DNA of 64,000 nt from Dongshaea marina (GCF_003072645.1 NZ_CP028897.1:2369658-2433657), one strand, 5' to 3'. Numbered from the stretch's first letter, positions 16,528 to 28,307 are shown. Notes: generated by a model from the sequence alone, not told the origin. A program made the numbers and translations.

Positions 16528-19286
16528 ATGATTGAGTCCAAAATTGCCCATTCTCTTGGGGTGCGTCTCACAGTTTTGGTTGTGTTACTTGTCTCCATTT
16601 TTTGGATCATCGCTTATGTGGCTCTTATTATGGGATCTGACAGGCTATATGCATCTGACTATATCCATAGGATCAATGAGTTAAGGGCTTCGAGTATCAG
16701 TGCTCATTTCAGGAGTGTTGAAAATGATGTAGGCTCATTGAGTCGGGATCTTATTGATTTTAGGGATGTGAAGCATATTTCACTTTTGCCGATCTCGCAT
16801 GGTTCGACTCGATTTATTCCTTTTTGGAATAGCAAGAATGAATCACAAACCATGCACTATGCTCAATTGATCGCCAGAGGGATCAAAGCATCACCCTTTA
16901 GCTATATTGGAGGTTTTATCATCTATGATGATGACTGGTTATTACTGCAGTCATCTTCTGGTCCCGAATTTATTCATCAGCCGAAACTTGCTCAATTTTT
17001 TACCTCACTGTGGAAGGTTACCCCTAACTCTCGTGGTTATTATTGGGGGAGACCTCATTATGATCCCCTGTTAAAATTTTACTGGGTACCGGTTGCTCGA
17101 AAAATCATGAGCTTGTCGGGTAAGCCTGTATTAGTCGGAGTTTTTTTTCCCCTGAGTCGTGAGACTAAGATGTTAGAGTCTTACAATGGGGTTTTAACTT
17201 CGCGCTCCGGAAATATATTACTGGGCTCTCACAGCTTGATTAATGGTATTGGGCTTTCAGAGCTATTAGCAAAAGAGCGAGCTCAGGAGGACAGAAGCTG
17301 GTTTTCTGCCGGGCGCTTTGTATCCAGCTCAACGCTCCAGGGGCCGCCCTGGTTGCTTATTGGGATCCGCCAGCTATCAGCTGTTAATCAAAGTGAACTC
17401 AGGGCTCATTTGATGCATGTCGGTACGCTGCCCTATATCTTGATCCCGCTTTTGCTGCTGATGCTCAGCTTGTTGCTTATTCTTCATCTGAGATTAGTTC
17501 GGCCTCTTCGGCGATTTACTCAGATTATTCGTGATACCGGGGGGAGGATTTTCAGCAGCGCCTTCCAACTCAGCGAAAGGACGAGCTAGGGCAGATTGCA
17601 TATTACTACAACCAATTACTCTCAAAAATTGAGGAAGCCTATCTGGGGATGGAGGAGCGGGTGATCCGCCGGACCAGGGCTTTGTCTCTACTCAAGGATA
17701 AGGCAGAGACTGAGGCGAAATCACGCCGACAGCGATTAAGCTTTTTGACCCACGAGGTAAAAACTCCCCTCAATGGGGTGATGGGCGCGCTGGAGTTACT
17801 CAGTAGTAAGATTCAGGATACAGAGCAGCATGATCTTCTTAAAACCGCGCTGATCTGCTCAGAGTCTCTGATGGAGATGGTGGATAACTACCTGGACTTT
17901 GATTCGAGTGATATGGGAAAGCTTGAGCTCAGTGAGCAACCGACCCGGTTATTTGATCTCATCGATCAAGTGATGCAGATCGTGAGTAATAAGGCACTGA
18001 TGAAAGGTTTGTCCCTGAGTACTTTAGTTAATGCTGATGTACCCTTCGAACTCAGTCTTGATCCCCATCGGTACCGGCAGATTCTGGTGAACCTATTGGG
18101 TAATGCCATTAAGTTTACCGATACAGGAGAGATCCGGGTCATAGTGTCTGTCCTGTCCGGACAGCTGCGGGTTTCAATAGCAGATACCGGATGTGGGATC
18201 TCAGCGGATAAGCTTCCTTTTATCTTTGAGCCTTTTGTTCGTGATCGCAGGGAGGTGATAGGTACTGGATTGGGTCTGTCTATTGCCAAGAGTCTCTCAA
18301 AGCTGATGGCAGGTGATATCAGGGTAACCAGCCAGGTTGGGGTTGGCTCCGTATTTACCCTGAATGTACCGATCAAAGGAGCTCAATATCAAACTCTCAG
18401 TACGAAGCAGGTTAGCTCTCCGCTGTGGCTATGTGAGCAATTAATAGCCTGGGGTATATCCTGTCAGACTGAGCCAGATGAGTTGCCGTCCCAGTGGCCC
18501 GCAGAGCTTCGCTATCTACCGGGAGAGCTCTGGAAAAGATTAAGCTCGGGCTCACAGGAGCATGTCAGCCAAAAGCGAGCTCTCTCTTATCAGCAACGTA
18601 CTTTGCATGTATTGGTAGTCGATGATATTCAGACCAATCTGACAATCATGCAGCGCATGCTTCAGGCGTTAGGGCACAAGGTAACTTGTTGCCTCAGTGG
18701 TCGGGAGGCTTTAGAACTTTGTGAAGAGGCTCTGTTTGATCTGGTTTTGATGGATATTCGTATGCCAGAGATGGATGGTTTTGAAACTTGTGTCCGATTT
18801 AAGGCCGACGATAGTGCTGTGTTGGACCCTGACTGCCCTGTGATTGCTGTTACAGCAAGCTCTCACGGAGGATTAAAACATCGACTCAATGAGGTCGGTA
18901 TGTTGGATTTTATTCAAAAACCTGTATCTATGGAGTGCCTGAGCAGTGTTTTGGACAAAGTGATTAGTTATCAGCTAGAACGAGGCATTGAACTGGCCTT
19001 GAACTCAAAATTGGATAAGCCTCTGTTGCTTGATCCGGGATTAAAGGAAGAGCTACAGCTTCAACTTAAGGAGTTACTGAAGCAGTTAACCCATGCCATA
19101 GAGTTGGGTGAGGTAAAAATGGCTGAGAGTCTTACTCACGCAATGAAAGGAGCAGCAGGCCAGGGAGGGGAGATGATGCTACATGATAAGTTGGGAGGGA
19201 TAGAGATAATGATGAGACAGGGTAAATTAAAGTTTGAAGATGAACTGAAACAGATCGGTCGATTAATTAACAAGATTTTAATCTGA
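16528..19286 (+). CDS. Hybrid sensor histidine kinase 1 (apparent frameshift)
   Basis: Reconstructed length 919 residues. Two membrane helices (about 14-35 and 300-320) flank a periplasmic sensor domain with the motif GYYWGRPHYDP. HAMP-like linker, then HisKA with the phospho-His in FLTHEVKTPLNG, HATPase (NLLGNAIKFT, DTGCGIS, GTGLGLSIAKSL), receiver domain (VVDD, LVLMDIRMPEMDG, IQKP) and a C-terminal HPt with His in THAMKGAAGQGG. So it is a complete phosphorelay kinase. The frame is lost inside the HAMP region at a six-G run (17539-17544); a seventh G restores IIRDTGGEDFQQRLP..DELGQIA, matching the paralogue at 20415. Between HATPase and receiver is a linker resembling an RcsC-like ABL region. 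Ligand unknown. Confidence 0.85.
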
Positions 19287-19401
19287 AAACAGGAGGTTAA
19301 GAGAAGCCAGCTATAGTAGTCATAGCAGCATCATTATGCTCTATCCCTGAGCTGAGACTTATAGCTAAGCTCTGCAAATATTGAAATTGAATAATTATCG
19401 T

Positions 19402-20196
19402 TCAGCTCTTCTGATACCAGGACTCATGGCCATAGAGTTTATCTGTACAACTTTCGCACAGGCAGTGACTGAAGGTCGCTTCAGAGTTTTTTTCGATATA
19501 GGACTCAACCTGTTGCCAGTATCCCTCATCATCTCGAATGCTTTTACATTGAGCGCAGATGGGTAAAATACCATGTAACTTACTAATCTGGTTATAGGCG
19601 GCCTGTAGCTTTTGATTTGATTGCTTGAGCTGTATGTTTGCCGTACGCAGCTCTGAAACCTTACGGGTTAACTGTTGTGCAATATCTGTTGTTGCAATGA
19701 CAAAAGGGATCACAATCGTGAAAAAACTAAAGCCCAGGTAAAACCAGGAACCTGACTGACTCATATTTAAGTGGTCTGAGATGTTCAGGGAGAAAGGATG
19801 GTTGATGGATATATAGCTAATCAAAGACATTAGCAACATAGTATAAATTATGGTTAATAAAACACCCTTCTTGCTCCAAAATAGATTCGATACAAGGATC
19901 ATGATAAGCAGGGTTCTTTGCAAAGTGACCAGGGTTCCCCAGGCAAAATAGTCAAGGAAGGTAATGATGGTCATAAAGAGCAGTAAACCCATCACTTTGA
20001 GATTGTATGGTGATCGCTTGAGGATAGGTAACAGGCAAAGCACAAATATGATAACAGCCATATTCAGGCTGACACCTAAACGAAATCCGATAAATTGACT
20101 ATAGAGGAGAGTCACAATCAATGCCGGTAACGCCAGGATGCCGCTAAACCAGTACAGTCTGTAGATCAGCGCTTGTTGTATTCTCGTGTGTGTCAC
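19402..20196 (-). CDS. Six-helix membrane protein with cysteine-rich C-terminal domain
   Basis: 264 residues. About six transmembrane helices fill residues 12-175, then a coiled-coil stretch (about 180-215, TRKVSELRTANIQLKQSNQKLQ) leads into a C-terminal module: LHGILPICAQCKSIRDDEGYW, then ESYIEKNSEATFSHCLCESCTDKLYG. The module (CxxCKxIRDD.GYW ... FSHxxCxxC) also occurs at the ends of some signalling proteins and response regulators; its four cysteines suggest metal binding. There is no kinase or cyclase domain, so it is a membrane receptor-like protein of unknown output. It lies convergent to kinase 1 and divergent from kinase 2, which suggests signalling. Confidence 0.6.
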   Translation of the reverse strand: MTHTRIQQALIYRLYWFSGILALPALIVTLLYSQFIGFRLGVSLNMAVIIFVLCLLPILKRSPYNLKVMGLLLFMTIITFLDYFAWGTLVTLQRTLLIMILVSNLFWSKKGVLLTIIYTMLLMSLISYISINHPFSLNISDHLNMSQSGSWFYLGFSFFTIVIPFVIATTDIAQQLTRKVSELRTANIQLKQSNQKLQAAYNQISKLHGILPICAQCKSIRDDEGYWQQVESYIEKNSEATFSHCLCESCTDKLYGHESWYQKS

Positions 20197-20414
20197 TCTT
20201 ACATTCTCATCATCATAGTCGGCGGGGGATTTCTGTTGCGCGATCCTAGCATGTGGCTCCTACTCAACCGAGTGAATATTCCTGCTAAAGTGATTAATCA
20301 GGCATTGGACCTAGGTCTCCAATTGGAGCTTGTGCGAGTTTCAGTCATTGAACTACGCTTTGAATAGATAGGTGTGATGGAGTTAGCGATGGCCCTGTTA
20401 CCAGTGGAGCAGCC

Positions 20415-23203
20415 ATGAAATATTTCCGTAGTCCCTCAATGGTGACTCGGCTGACATTACTTTCTGTGGTGCTGGTTGCACTACTGTGGTTTCTTGCGGA
20501 AAGCATGGCTTTTTATAGCTATAGCAGATTTTATGATGATCAGGATGAGATCACCCTAAGCTACGCCCAAAAAGTGACAGCATTGCGTGCGATGAAGGAG
20601 TCGGTTCGCTTTCAGGGGATTGAAACCGATCTGTCACTGTTGGAACGGGAGTGGCGCAGGCAATGGTATGGCAGGGCCCACCTGGAACATACCTTTAGTC
20701 CTAATACTCGAACTTATACCTTTTCGCTTAACCAAAAACCGATACCTGAGCAGCTGGTGAGTCGGGCCATACAAGTGATCAAGCATAAGGGTGCGACATC
20801 ACCCCAAGAGTACCTGGATGGGTTTGTTATTTTTGACCAGGATTGGTTGGCTATCAATACCCTGTTCCCGGATTTGAAAGAATATCTTGCCGATCGAAAA
20901 AAAGAGCTGCTGCTACTGGCTAAGGCTAAACCCAATCTCCAAGGGGTTTACTGGGGAACGCCCGTCTTTGACCCCATGTTCAAATTCTGGCGGATCTCGA
21001 TTGCCAGGAAGGTTGCAGCGCCCGGCGGGAAGTTTGCCCTCATCGGCTACTCTGTGCTACTCAAAGACATGATCCCTGATGATCATGATAAGAATGATCA
21101 TAGCGTTTTTGTACTGGCAACACGGCAGGGGAAAATACTACCCGTGCTTTCTCATCAGGTTAGCCAGCAGCAGCTTGATCAACTGATGTCGCACCCGGAT
21201 TCACCCAATAAGAATGCCTGGATGGCGGGTGATTATCTTATCTCTAAGGCAAATTATATTGGCCCACCCTGGATGTTGCTCCATCTGGAGACTCTCAAGG
21301 CGATTCATGCTGCGGAATTGCAGAGCCATATGGAGACACTTCCGTTTGCGCTTGGCTCATTGGTTCTGCTGACTCTGATTTTACTGCTGACCCTCAGATA
21401 CAGCATTGCGGTTCCTCTTCGAAAATTTATCAGGATTATTCGCTCTACCGGTCCTGAAGATTTTGATACCCGATTGCCGGTTCGGGGAGAGGATGAGTTA
21501 GGCCAGATCGCGATGGCTTATAATCAGTTACTCTCTGCCATTGAGCTCAACTATCATAGCCTTGAGGATAAGGTAAAACGCCGCACTTTTGAGCTGCAGC
21601 AAACCAAAGAGCAGGCTGAGGCGATGGCGCAGCGGCGGAAGCTGCACCTGAGCTTTGCAAGTCACGAGATTAGAACTCCGCTGAATGCGGTGATCGGCAT
21701 CATGGAGCTTCTGTGTTTGCAAAACCTACCCAAAGAATCGAGGGACTTGGCAAATACGGGCCTGAATTGCTCGGTTTCTCTGCTGGAGATGATTAATAAC
21801 TTGCTGGATTTTAGCCGAATGGAGGCTGAAAAAGTTGAGCTGTCCCCGGTTACCACGGAGCTACTGGCACTGCTTGAGCAGGTGATGTGGAATATTGCTC
21901 CCCAGATGAGTCGTAAGGGACTCAAATTGCAGCTATTGGTAAAAGCGGAGGTACCCTATAGGTTAGAGCTTGATCCGCTCAAGGTTCAGCAGATCCTGGT
22001 CAACCTGCTCGGCAATGCGGTCAAGTTTACTGAGCAGGGTGAGGTATCACTGACGGTCGATGCTCGAGGGCATCGGATCTTGTTTCGGGTGGTGGATAGT
22101 GGCCCGGGGATCTCTGCTGAGTTGCTCCCGCATATTTTTGAGCCCTTCACCAAGGAGCATGATCAAAGTTCTGGTACAGGGTTGGGATTGTCGATCGCCA
22201 GCTCACTTGCAAGCTTGATGGGCGGTGGACTTGAGGTAAGTAGTGAGCCGGGGCAGGGCGCAACTTTTATACTCTCTCTACCTTTAGTTGCCCCTGAATA
22301 TGAAAAGCTTCCGGGAGGTGATATCAGCGCTCCAGCAGTGTTGCATCCTCAACTTCAAGCCTGGGGTTACCAGTGTGTAGAAGGAGGCGAAACGACAGAG
22401 GAATTTCTGATCCCTGAATATAGCTATCAGCCAAATACCTTGTGGAATACTCTTTCAGGAGAGAGCTCTTCAACTCAACCAGCCCCTTCATCGACAGGCC
22501 TTATCAAACAGGCGTGGTCACTGCAGGTTCTGGTGACGGATGATATTGAGACCAATCGGGATATCATCCGTAGAATGCTTGAATCCCTTGGCCATCAGGT
22601 GACCACGGCATCCAGTGGTGAGGAGGCGTTGGAGCTTTCACAGAGCTGCTTGTTTGATCTGGTATTGATGGATCTCAGGATGCCGGGGATCGGGGGAATA
22701 GAGGCATGTCGCCTATGGAAATGTGATGATAGCGAGGCCCTTGATCCTGAATGCCCCATCGTTGCCATTACTGCCAATGTCCTCCCTGAGATTCAACATG
22801 ATCTTGATGAGGTCGGGATGTTTGATTACCTGTCAAAACCAATCACCATGGATTCACTTTCGGCAATTTTGGATTTGGCGGTGAGCTATCAGCTGGCTCG
22901 GGGGGTTCGACTTACTCCTAATCCTAAGTACGATCAGCCGCTACTCGCAGGAGAAGATAACAGTCAAAAGGTTATTGCACAGCTAAGAGTCTTGTTGGGC
23001 CAGCTAGAGCAGGCTTTAGAATCTAATGAGAAGCATGAGATTCCTGAGCTCCTGCATGCCATCAAGGGGACTGCAGGCCAGGGGGATTGATGGAGATCCA
23101 TCAGTATGTGGAGTCTCTGGAATTGAACCTGAAAAGTTCGGGTTTCGTGGATGCGAGAGCTTTATCAGAATTGAGTCTATTACTGGATGAGCTGGAGAGG
23201 TGA
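20415..23203 (+). CDS. Hybrid sensor histidine kinase 2 (apparent C-terminal frameshift)
   Basis: Reconstructed length 929 residues; start ATG 20415 after GTGGAG. Paralogue of the kinase at 16528: membrane helix, periplasmic sensor with GVYWGTPVFDP, second helix, HAMP (DELGQIAMAYNQ), HisKA (FASHEIRTPLNAV), HATPase (NLLGNAVKFT, DSGPGIS, GTGLGLSIASSL), a linker, a receiver domain (VTDD, LVLMDLRMPGIGG, LSKP) and an HPt with HAIKGTAGQ. The receiver starts VLVTDD, not the usual DD preceded by V, which is tolerated. The frame stops at 23090, but one more G in the five-G run 23081-23085 continues the HPt domain to the stop at 23203, matching kinase 1. Without that G the HPt would lack its last helices. 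Confidence 0.87.
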
Positions 23204-23532
23204 TCGTATAAATACCCCTGTTTTATGCTCCTCCATGAAGTTAAAGTCTATGTTTCCGATAAAATCAGGCATTTGCCTTAATTGCATCAAAAACCTTTTA
23301 AAAACAATGATGTAAATGGTGTTTTTTCCACTTAAAATCCATACGATCCTCTGGGGAAAATTTCTTTGTTGTGTGCTTAAAACTTCGTCACTAAGATGTG
23401 CGTCTTTGCTACCTTTATTGTTCAAAATATCTTAAATGTTTGAGGCCAGTCGGGACCATTGTTTTTATAGAAGTGGTCAACTCGGACAAATCACTTGAGA
23501 ACCTTTCCATAATAAACTTGGATATTAATAGC

Positions 23533-25224
23533 ATGCGCTCATTACTAACCCCGCGCACCTTGTTTGGTGTTTTGCTAGTCTGCTACCTTTGTTTGGCGGT
23601 TCACTTTTATCTTCCCAATATGGGCGGGTGTGGTCTCGATATGCCTTATAACCAGATGGGATGGGTCTTTGTGACGGCTATGATCACTTGTGGTATCTGG
23701 CAGGTTGCTCGAGACGGAGAGCTGGTCGTTAGCCGCTTTCATCTGTGGAGCTGGGTTATCTGGTTATTCTTACTGATCCCTCTTATTTACCCTCTGAGTC
23801 AGAGTTTTCAGCAAGTTTCCGGTCGCTTTGTCGCGATCTCGGCGGGGTTACTTTTTTATCTAAGTCTGTTGCAGTTTCGTTTTACTGCAAGAGAGAGAGT
23901 CAGGGGGCTCTATCTTGTTTTATTTGCGGTCAGCATTGAGATTGTTATTGGACTAATTCAGTACTTTTGGTTGACACCGGGAAACTGGATCCAATACGAC
24001 ACAGCTCTAAATCGTCCCTACGGGATCTTTCAGCAGCCTAATGTGATGGCGAGTTTTGTTGCCACGGGTCTGGCGATCAGTCTCTATCTATGTACCAAGC
24101 AATCTACAACGTCACTTAAAGGCTGGCAAATTGCCCTGCATGGTTGGATTGCTCTTTCTGGTAGCTTCATTTTGGTGGTTCTGCAGTCTCGTACCGGTGA
24201 ACTAGCTGCCATAGTCGTAATGCTATTACTGCTTCCGGCAGGGATCAGGTATCAGAAAAAGCGATTATTCAGTTTCCTGCTTCTGGTTGGTGTTGGGATT
24301 TTTCTTGGGCTGGTGGCCCTGGCTTATATCCAGGGAGTAAAACGCGGTGGTGATGGTTTTGACTCCAATCCGGGGCTGCGAGTTGAGCAGTACCGGGAAT
24401 CTATCCATCTGATAGAAGAGCATCCGCTCCTTGGTGTTGGCTATGGAAACTTTTCCCAGGCATTTATCCAAGACTATCCTAAGCAGCCTCATCCTACTCA
24501 GGCGATGCTGGATAACATGGGGCGCCAGGAGCATCCTCACAATGAGATCCTTTACTGGACGGTTGAAGGCGGAATCATAGCCCTGATAGCGCTAATTATC
24601 TTTGGCTGGCGTTACCTACTGCTTCTCAGAGGTGGGGATTGGTATAGGCGCCTTGGATTGATGGCGATTATTATGCCGCTTATGCTTCACAGTCAGCTTG
24701 AGTTTCCCTTTTATCAGTCTCTTGTACACTGGCTGCTATTCGTCGGAATCATCTATTTGACAGATGTTGAGAGAAATCAGACATGGTCCGTTGCTGTAGT
24801 TTCTCGTAACTTATTAAGAGTCAGCTCGTCACTGATATTGGTGTTGGTTACCATCTATATGCTTGGGACCATGCAGGCGGGCTACTGGCTGGAGCGCCTT
24901 GGTAAAACGCCGGGTGCCCTGCAGCATATTGTGTACCCTGGTTACTGGAAAGGCAGGGTGGATGGGCTGAGGTTGATTCAAAAAGCCTGGCAAAGGGATG
25001 ACATGGTATTGCTTGATCAGTATCAAGCGGAGCTGACTCAAGCCAACCGCAAACAACCTACAGCGACTGGCTATGCAGGACTGATACTGCTGGCGAGTAA
25101 GCTGGGTAACGCAGATCTTGCACAGCTCCTCCGGAAAGAGGCTCAGGAGCAATTTGGTGCTGAGAAAATGAGTCAAGAGCTGCAGAAGAAACAGAAATAC
25201 CTGACTATCGCGATGCAGCCTTAG
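23533..25224 (+). CDS. PglL/Wzy-type O-oligosaccharyltransferase or O-antigen ligase
   Basis: 563 residues from ATG 23533 (upstream in-frame codons lack a membrane-protein start). About 11-12 membrane helices. Family marks: RPYGIFQQPNVMASF (near residue 165), HPLLGVGYGNFSQAF and QEHPHNEILYW in the large periplasmic loop, with the conserved His/Asn-Glu residues used by Wzy_C enzymes; the C-terminal soluble region fits the Wzy_C_2 extension of PglL proteins. PglL transfers lipid-linked glycan to pilin Ser/Thr; related WaaL enzymes ligate O-antigen. No glycan synthesis genes are adjacent. Given the nearby Tad pilus, Flp or another pilin is a possible acceptor (inference). Confidence 0.8.
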   Translation: MRSLLTPRTLFGVLLVCYLCLAVHFYLPNMGGCGLDMPYNQMGWVFVTAMITCGIWQVARDGELVVSRFHLWSWVIWLFLLIPLIYPLSQSFQQVSGRFVAISAGLLFYLSLLQFRFTARERVRGLYLVLFAVSIEIVIGLIQYFWLTPGNWIQYDTALNRPYGIFQQPNVMASFVATGLAISLYLCTKQSTTSLKGWQIALHGWIALSGSFILVVLQSRTGELAAIVVMLLLLPAGIRYQKKRLFSFLLLVGVGIFLGLVALAYIQGVKRGGDGFDSNPGLRVEQYRESIHLIEEHPLLGVGYGNFSQAFIQDYPKQPHPTQAMLDNMGRQEHPHNEILYWTVEGGIIALIALIIFGWRYLLLLRGGDWYRRLGLMAIIMPLMLHSQLEFPFYQSLVHWLLFVGIIYLTDVERNQTWSVAVVSRNLLRVSSSLILVLVTIYMLGTMQAGYWLERLGKTPGALQHIVYPGYWKGRVDGLRLIQKAWQRDDMVLLDQYQAELTQANRKQPTATGYAGLILLASKLGNADLAQLLRKEAQEQFGAEKMSQELQKKQKYLTIAMQP

Positions 25225-25264
25225 CATGAAGCCGAGGAGGGCTTATCAAGGCCCTCCCTGGCAG

Positions 25265-27495
25265 TTAGTTTTTCTTAGTGGCTTTTGCTTTACTCTTAGG
25301 TTTACTGGTTGCAGCCGCTCCCTTGGACTTATTCTTCTTGGTTGCAGGTTTGGCGGTTTTTTTGGCTCTGGTCGCCCTGGACGTTGCTTCCAGCAGTTTT
25401 TTTACCGCCTGTGGGTTATGCGCTTCACCGCAGATAAACATACAGGTTGAGCGAGCCTTTATCCGGTAGTGCTTATCTATGCTGGGCAAGGCGTCGCCTA
25501 ACGGAATGATGTCATCCGGCGACTTCAATGAAGTATCCATGATCCGCCGCCACTTGCCTTTTCCCTTGAGGTTATTGGGGGGAGGCGGGAGTTCAAACTC
25601 GAGATCTTCCCAATAGGTATTAAAGCCAAAGTAGAAGGCAACTCCCATGTTGTGATTTACCACAGATAACCCCAGGGCTCTCGAGTAGGGGGACCAGTCT
25701 GGTTTGTAAGGCTCGGTGCCGTGCCATGCCAGATCGGAGCGTTGCAGAACCTCGGTCAGGGAGACTGGGTGAGGATCTTTGTCACTGGTACTGAACATGT
25801 ATTTTCGGTAACGGATCAGCTCTTGCACAAAGCGAAACATCTCTTTGCCCCGGGTTGAACTCTTCCAGTTCATCCAGCTAAGCTCATTATCCTGACAGTA
25901 GGCGTTGTTATTACCATTTTGGGTTCGCAGAACCTCATCTCCCATCAGAACCATGGGGGATCCTACCGACAACAGGTTGATCGCCATCAGGTTTTTAGCC
26001 TGTTGCATCCGAAGTTTGTTGATGGTTCGCGAGTTAGTTTCGCCCTCGACGCCACAATTCCAGCTGTAGTTGTGATCGCAGCCATCGCGGTTCTGTTCAT
26101 TATTGGCTTCGTTGTGTTTCTGGTTGTAACTCACCATGTCCCACAGGGTAAAACCATCATGACAGGTGACAAAGTTGATACTTTTCTCAGGATCGGCCTG
26201 CTGATAGCTATAGATGTCGGGGCTGCCGATCAGGCGATCGGCAAAGGTCTGGATCGTCCCCTCATCGCCTTTCACAAACTTGCGTACATCATCGCGAAAC
26301 TGGCCATTCCACTCCCGCCAGCGGGTACCGGCGAGTCGACCGACCTGATAGAGGCCTCCGGCATCCCAGGCTTCGGCAATGAGCTTACACTCACCCATTA
26401 TGGGATCGGTGTCGATACTCCACAGGGTTGGAGGGTTTGACAAGGGGGTGCCGTCTTCGCCGCGAGACAAGATGGATGCCAGGTCGAAACGGAATCCATC
26501 AACATGCATTACTTCTTTCCAGTAGTGGAGGCTATCGGTGATCAGCCTGCGCGAGACCGAGTGAGTTGCATTGAAGGTGTTGCCGCAACCGCTGTAGTTG
26601 GTGTGGTTCTTGGTAGCCGGATCCAGGATGTAGTAGATCTCGTTATCAATCCCTTTAAAGCTAAAGATTGGCCCGCCCTCACCACCTTCGGCGGTGTGGT
26701 TGTAAACCACATCCAGGATCACCTCGATGTCTGCCTTATGCAACGCCTTGACCATCTCCCGAAATTCATTGATTGCCCCAAGGGAGGAGTGATCGCTACT
26801 GAATTCCGAGTGAGGTGAGAAGAATGACATGGGACTGTAGCCCCAGTAATTGATCTTACCTTCGGGGCATCCTGTGGATCAAACTGATAGACAGGCAGAA
26901 GCTCGACCGCCGTGACCCCCAGATCCTGAAGGTATGGGATCTTCTCAATGACACCGGCGTAGGTGCCGCGCTTGTCGGCGCTGACTCCCGAATTCTCATT
27001 GTTGGTAAAGCCGCCTACATGTAGTTCATAGATGACGGAGCGAGATAGGTGGTGCCTAGGCGAGCAGTCACCCTCCCAATCAAAGTGTCCCGGATCGACC
27101 AGGACGTTTTTAGCGCACTGGCGGATATTGCTTCCCGGAATACAGGCCGCTTTTCGATCATAGTTGGGGCCCAGTACCACCTCTTTACCATAGGGATCCA
27201 GCAAGATCTTTTCTTCGTCGAAGCTACAACCCGGGTGGGGGCGATAGGGACCGGTGATCCGGTAGCCATAGAGTTGGCCTTCGCTGATCCCTTCGATGAA
27301 GATATGCCAGTAGTAGGCGGTGCGATTTTTCCGGGGGCAGAGGGGGATAATCTTTGGATGGATATCTGTCTCACTGTCAAAGAGTAACAATTCAACACTG
27401 CTGGCGAGACGGGCCCATAAACAGAAGTTGACTCCATTGTTCTCAAATACAGCTCCAAGTTGCCCACAGTGTCCTGGCGTTGTTTTCATACCCAT
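25265..27495 (-). CDS. glgX: Glycogen debranching enzyme GlgX (apparent frameshift)
   Basis: Reconstructed length 743 residues; ATG 27495 after GGGAGG. N-terminal CBM48 domain (NGVNFCLWARLASSVELLLFD), then GH13 domain: DVVYNHTAEGG, the nucleophile in GFRFDLASIL, the acid/base Glu in LIAEAWDAGG and the HD motif in FVTCHDGFTLWD. GlgX hydrolyses alpha-1,6 branches of phosphorylase-trimmed glycogen. The frame breaks at G4 on the plus strand (26864-26867); one extra base restores DAPEGKINYWGYSPMSFF. After the GlgX body there is an unusual tail of about 50 residues rich in Lys/Ala. No other glg gene is nearby. Confidence 0.9.
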
Positions 27496-27684
27496 CCTCC
27501 CTGCTCAGGCACAGAAAACATCTTACTTTTTTAACGTTAGTCCAATTTTGCTGTAAATGTATCCAATTGGAATAAAACTCGGCTAAAAACCAGTTGAAAA
27601 TGAGGCGACAGAGCAGAGCCGGGTCATGGAGCCTCGTTTATGGATGCTCAATAAATAACCCGATGAAAAAATTAGGAAAAAAAC

Positions 27685-27714
27685 TTGCATCCTGGTTCAG
27701 GAAGGGTATTATAC
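27685..27714 (+). promoter_or_regulatory. Promoter for the tRNA-fMet genes
   Basis: TTGCAT (27685-27690), 16-18 bases, then TATTATAC (27707-27714), with a GC-rich GCCTCG discriminator as is typical of stringently controlled tRNA promoters. The first tRNA starts 13 bases later. Confidence 0.7.
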
Positions 27715-27726
27715 GCCTCGTTCAGT

Positions 27727-27803
<77 letters not shown>

Positions 27804-27867
27804 ACACTCTGTTGATAAGCTGTCAAACCTGACAACTGTCTTAGAAACAGAAAATCATAAATGTAGT

Positions 27868-27944
<77 letters not shown>

Positions 27945-28128
27945 TTTCCCTATGTTCCCCATAGTAAACAGCCGATCGGGCTCAGCTCTCGATAAACCAG
28001 GTGAATACCGTCGATTCAAATCTGGTTACTGCAACCATTTCCATGTATTCCCCATAGTAAACGGCTCATCGGGCTCAGCTCTCGGTAAAGCATCCGAAGA
28101 TTTCTGGTTTAGCTCTGGCTCCAAAACC
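27945..28128 (+). repeat. Two tandem decayed tRNA-fMet-like repeats
   Basis: Two copies of about 92 bases follow the second tRNA. Both share ATTTCC, TTCCCCATAGTAAAC, ATCGGGCTCAGCTCTCG and TAAA, and each ends in a GCAACC- or AAAACC-like tail. CGGGCTC and GATTCAAATCTGGTTACTGCAACC recall the anticodon and T arms of tRNA-fMet, but the CAT anticodon is gone (CTCAGCTC) and the stems no longer pair. They look like remnants of an amplified tRNA-spacer unit. Confidence 0.55.
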
Positions 28129-28307
28129 AATCATTTCAGAATTAGCTCCCGATAAATCAGACAGGGACGTTGCACCACAATCAGTTCCTGTAATTCTTTT
28201 CCTGTGACTTTATTGATGAGCCAGTTTGTTGGGTGATTCATTGCTCTTGTCAGGGGGAGAGTAAACCTTGCTACTCCAGATATGCTTAAGAGAGATCTTA
28301 GATTTAG

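Noticed and set aside
23398..23532. 45-residue upstream extension of the PglL-like ligase
   Set aside because: No ribosome site and no similarity to the family start; the membrane protein begins properly at 23533.
25919..27387. Long plus-strand frames opposite glgX
   Set aside because: They are antisense shadows of the conserved GlgX reading frame and show no domain or ribosome site.
27945..28128. Tandem repeats after tRNA-fMet as a CRISPR array
   Set aside because: Only two diverged units, repeated portion covers the whole unit, tRNA-like content, and no cas genes.
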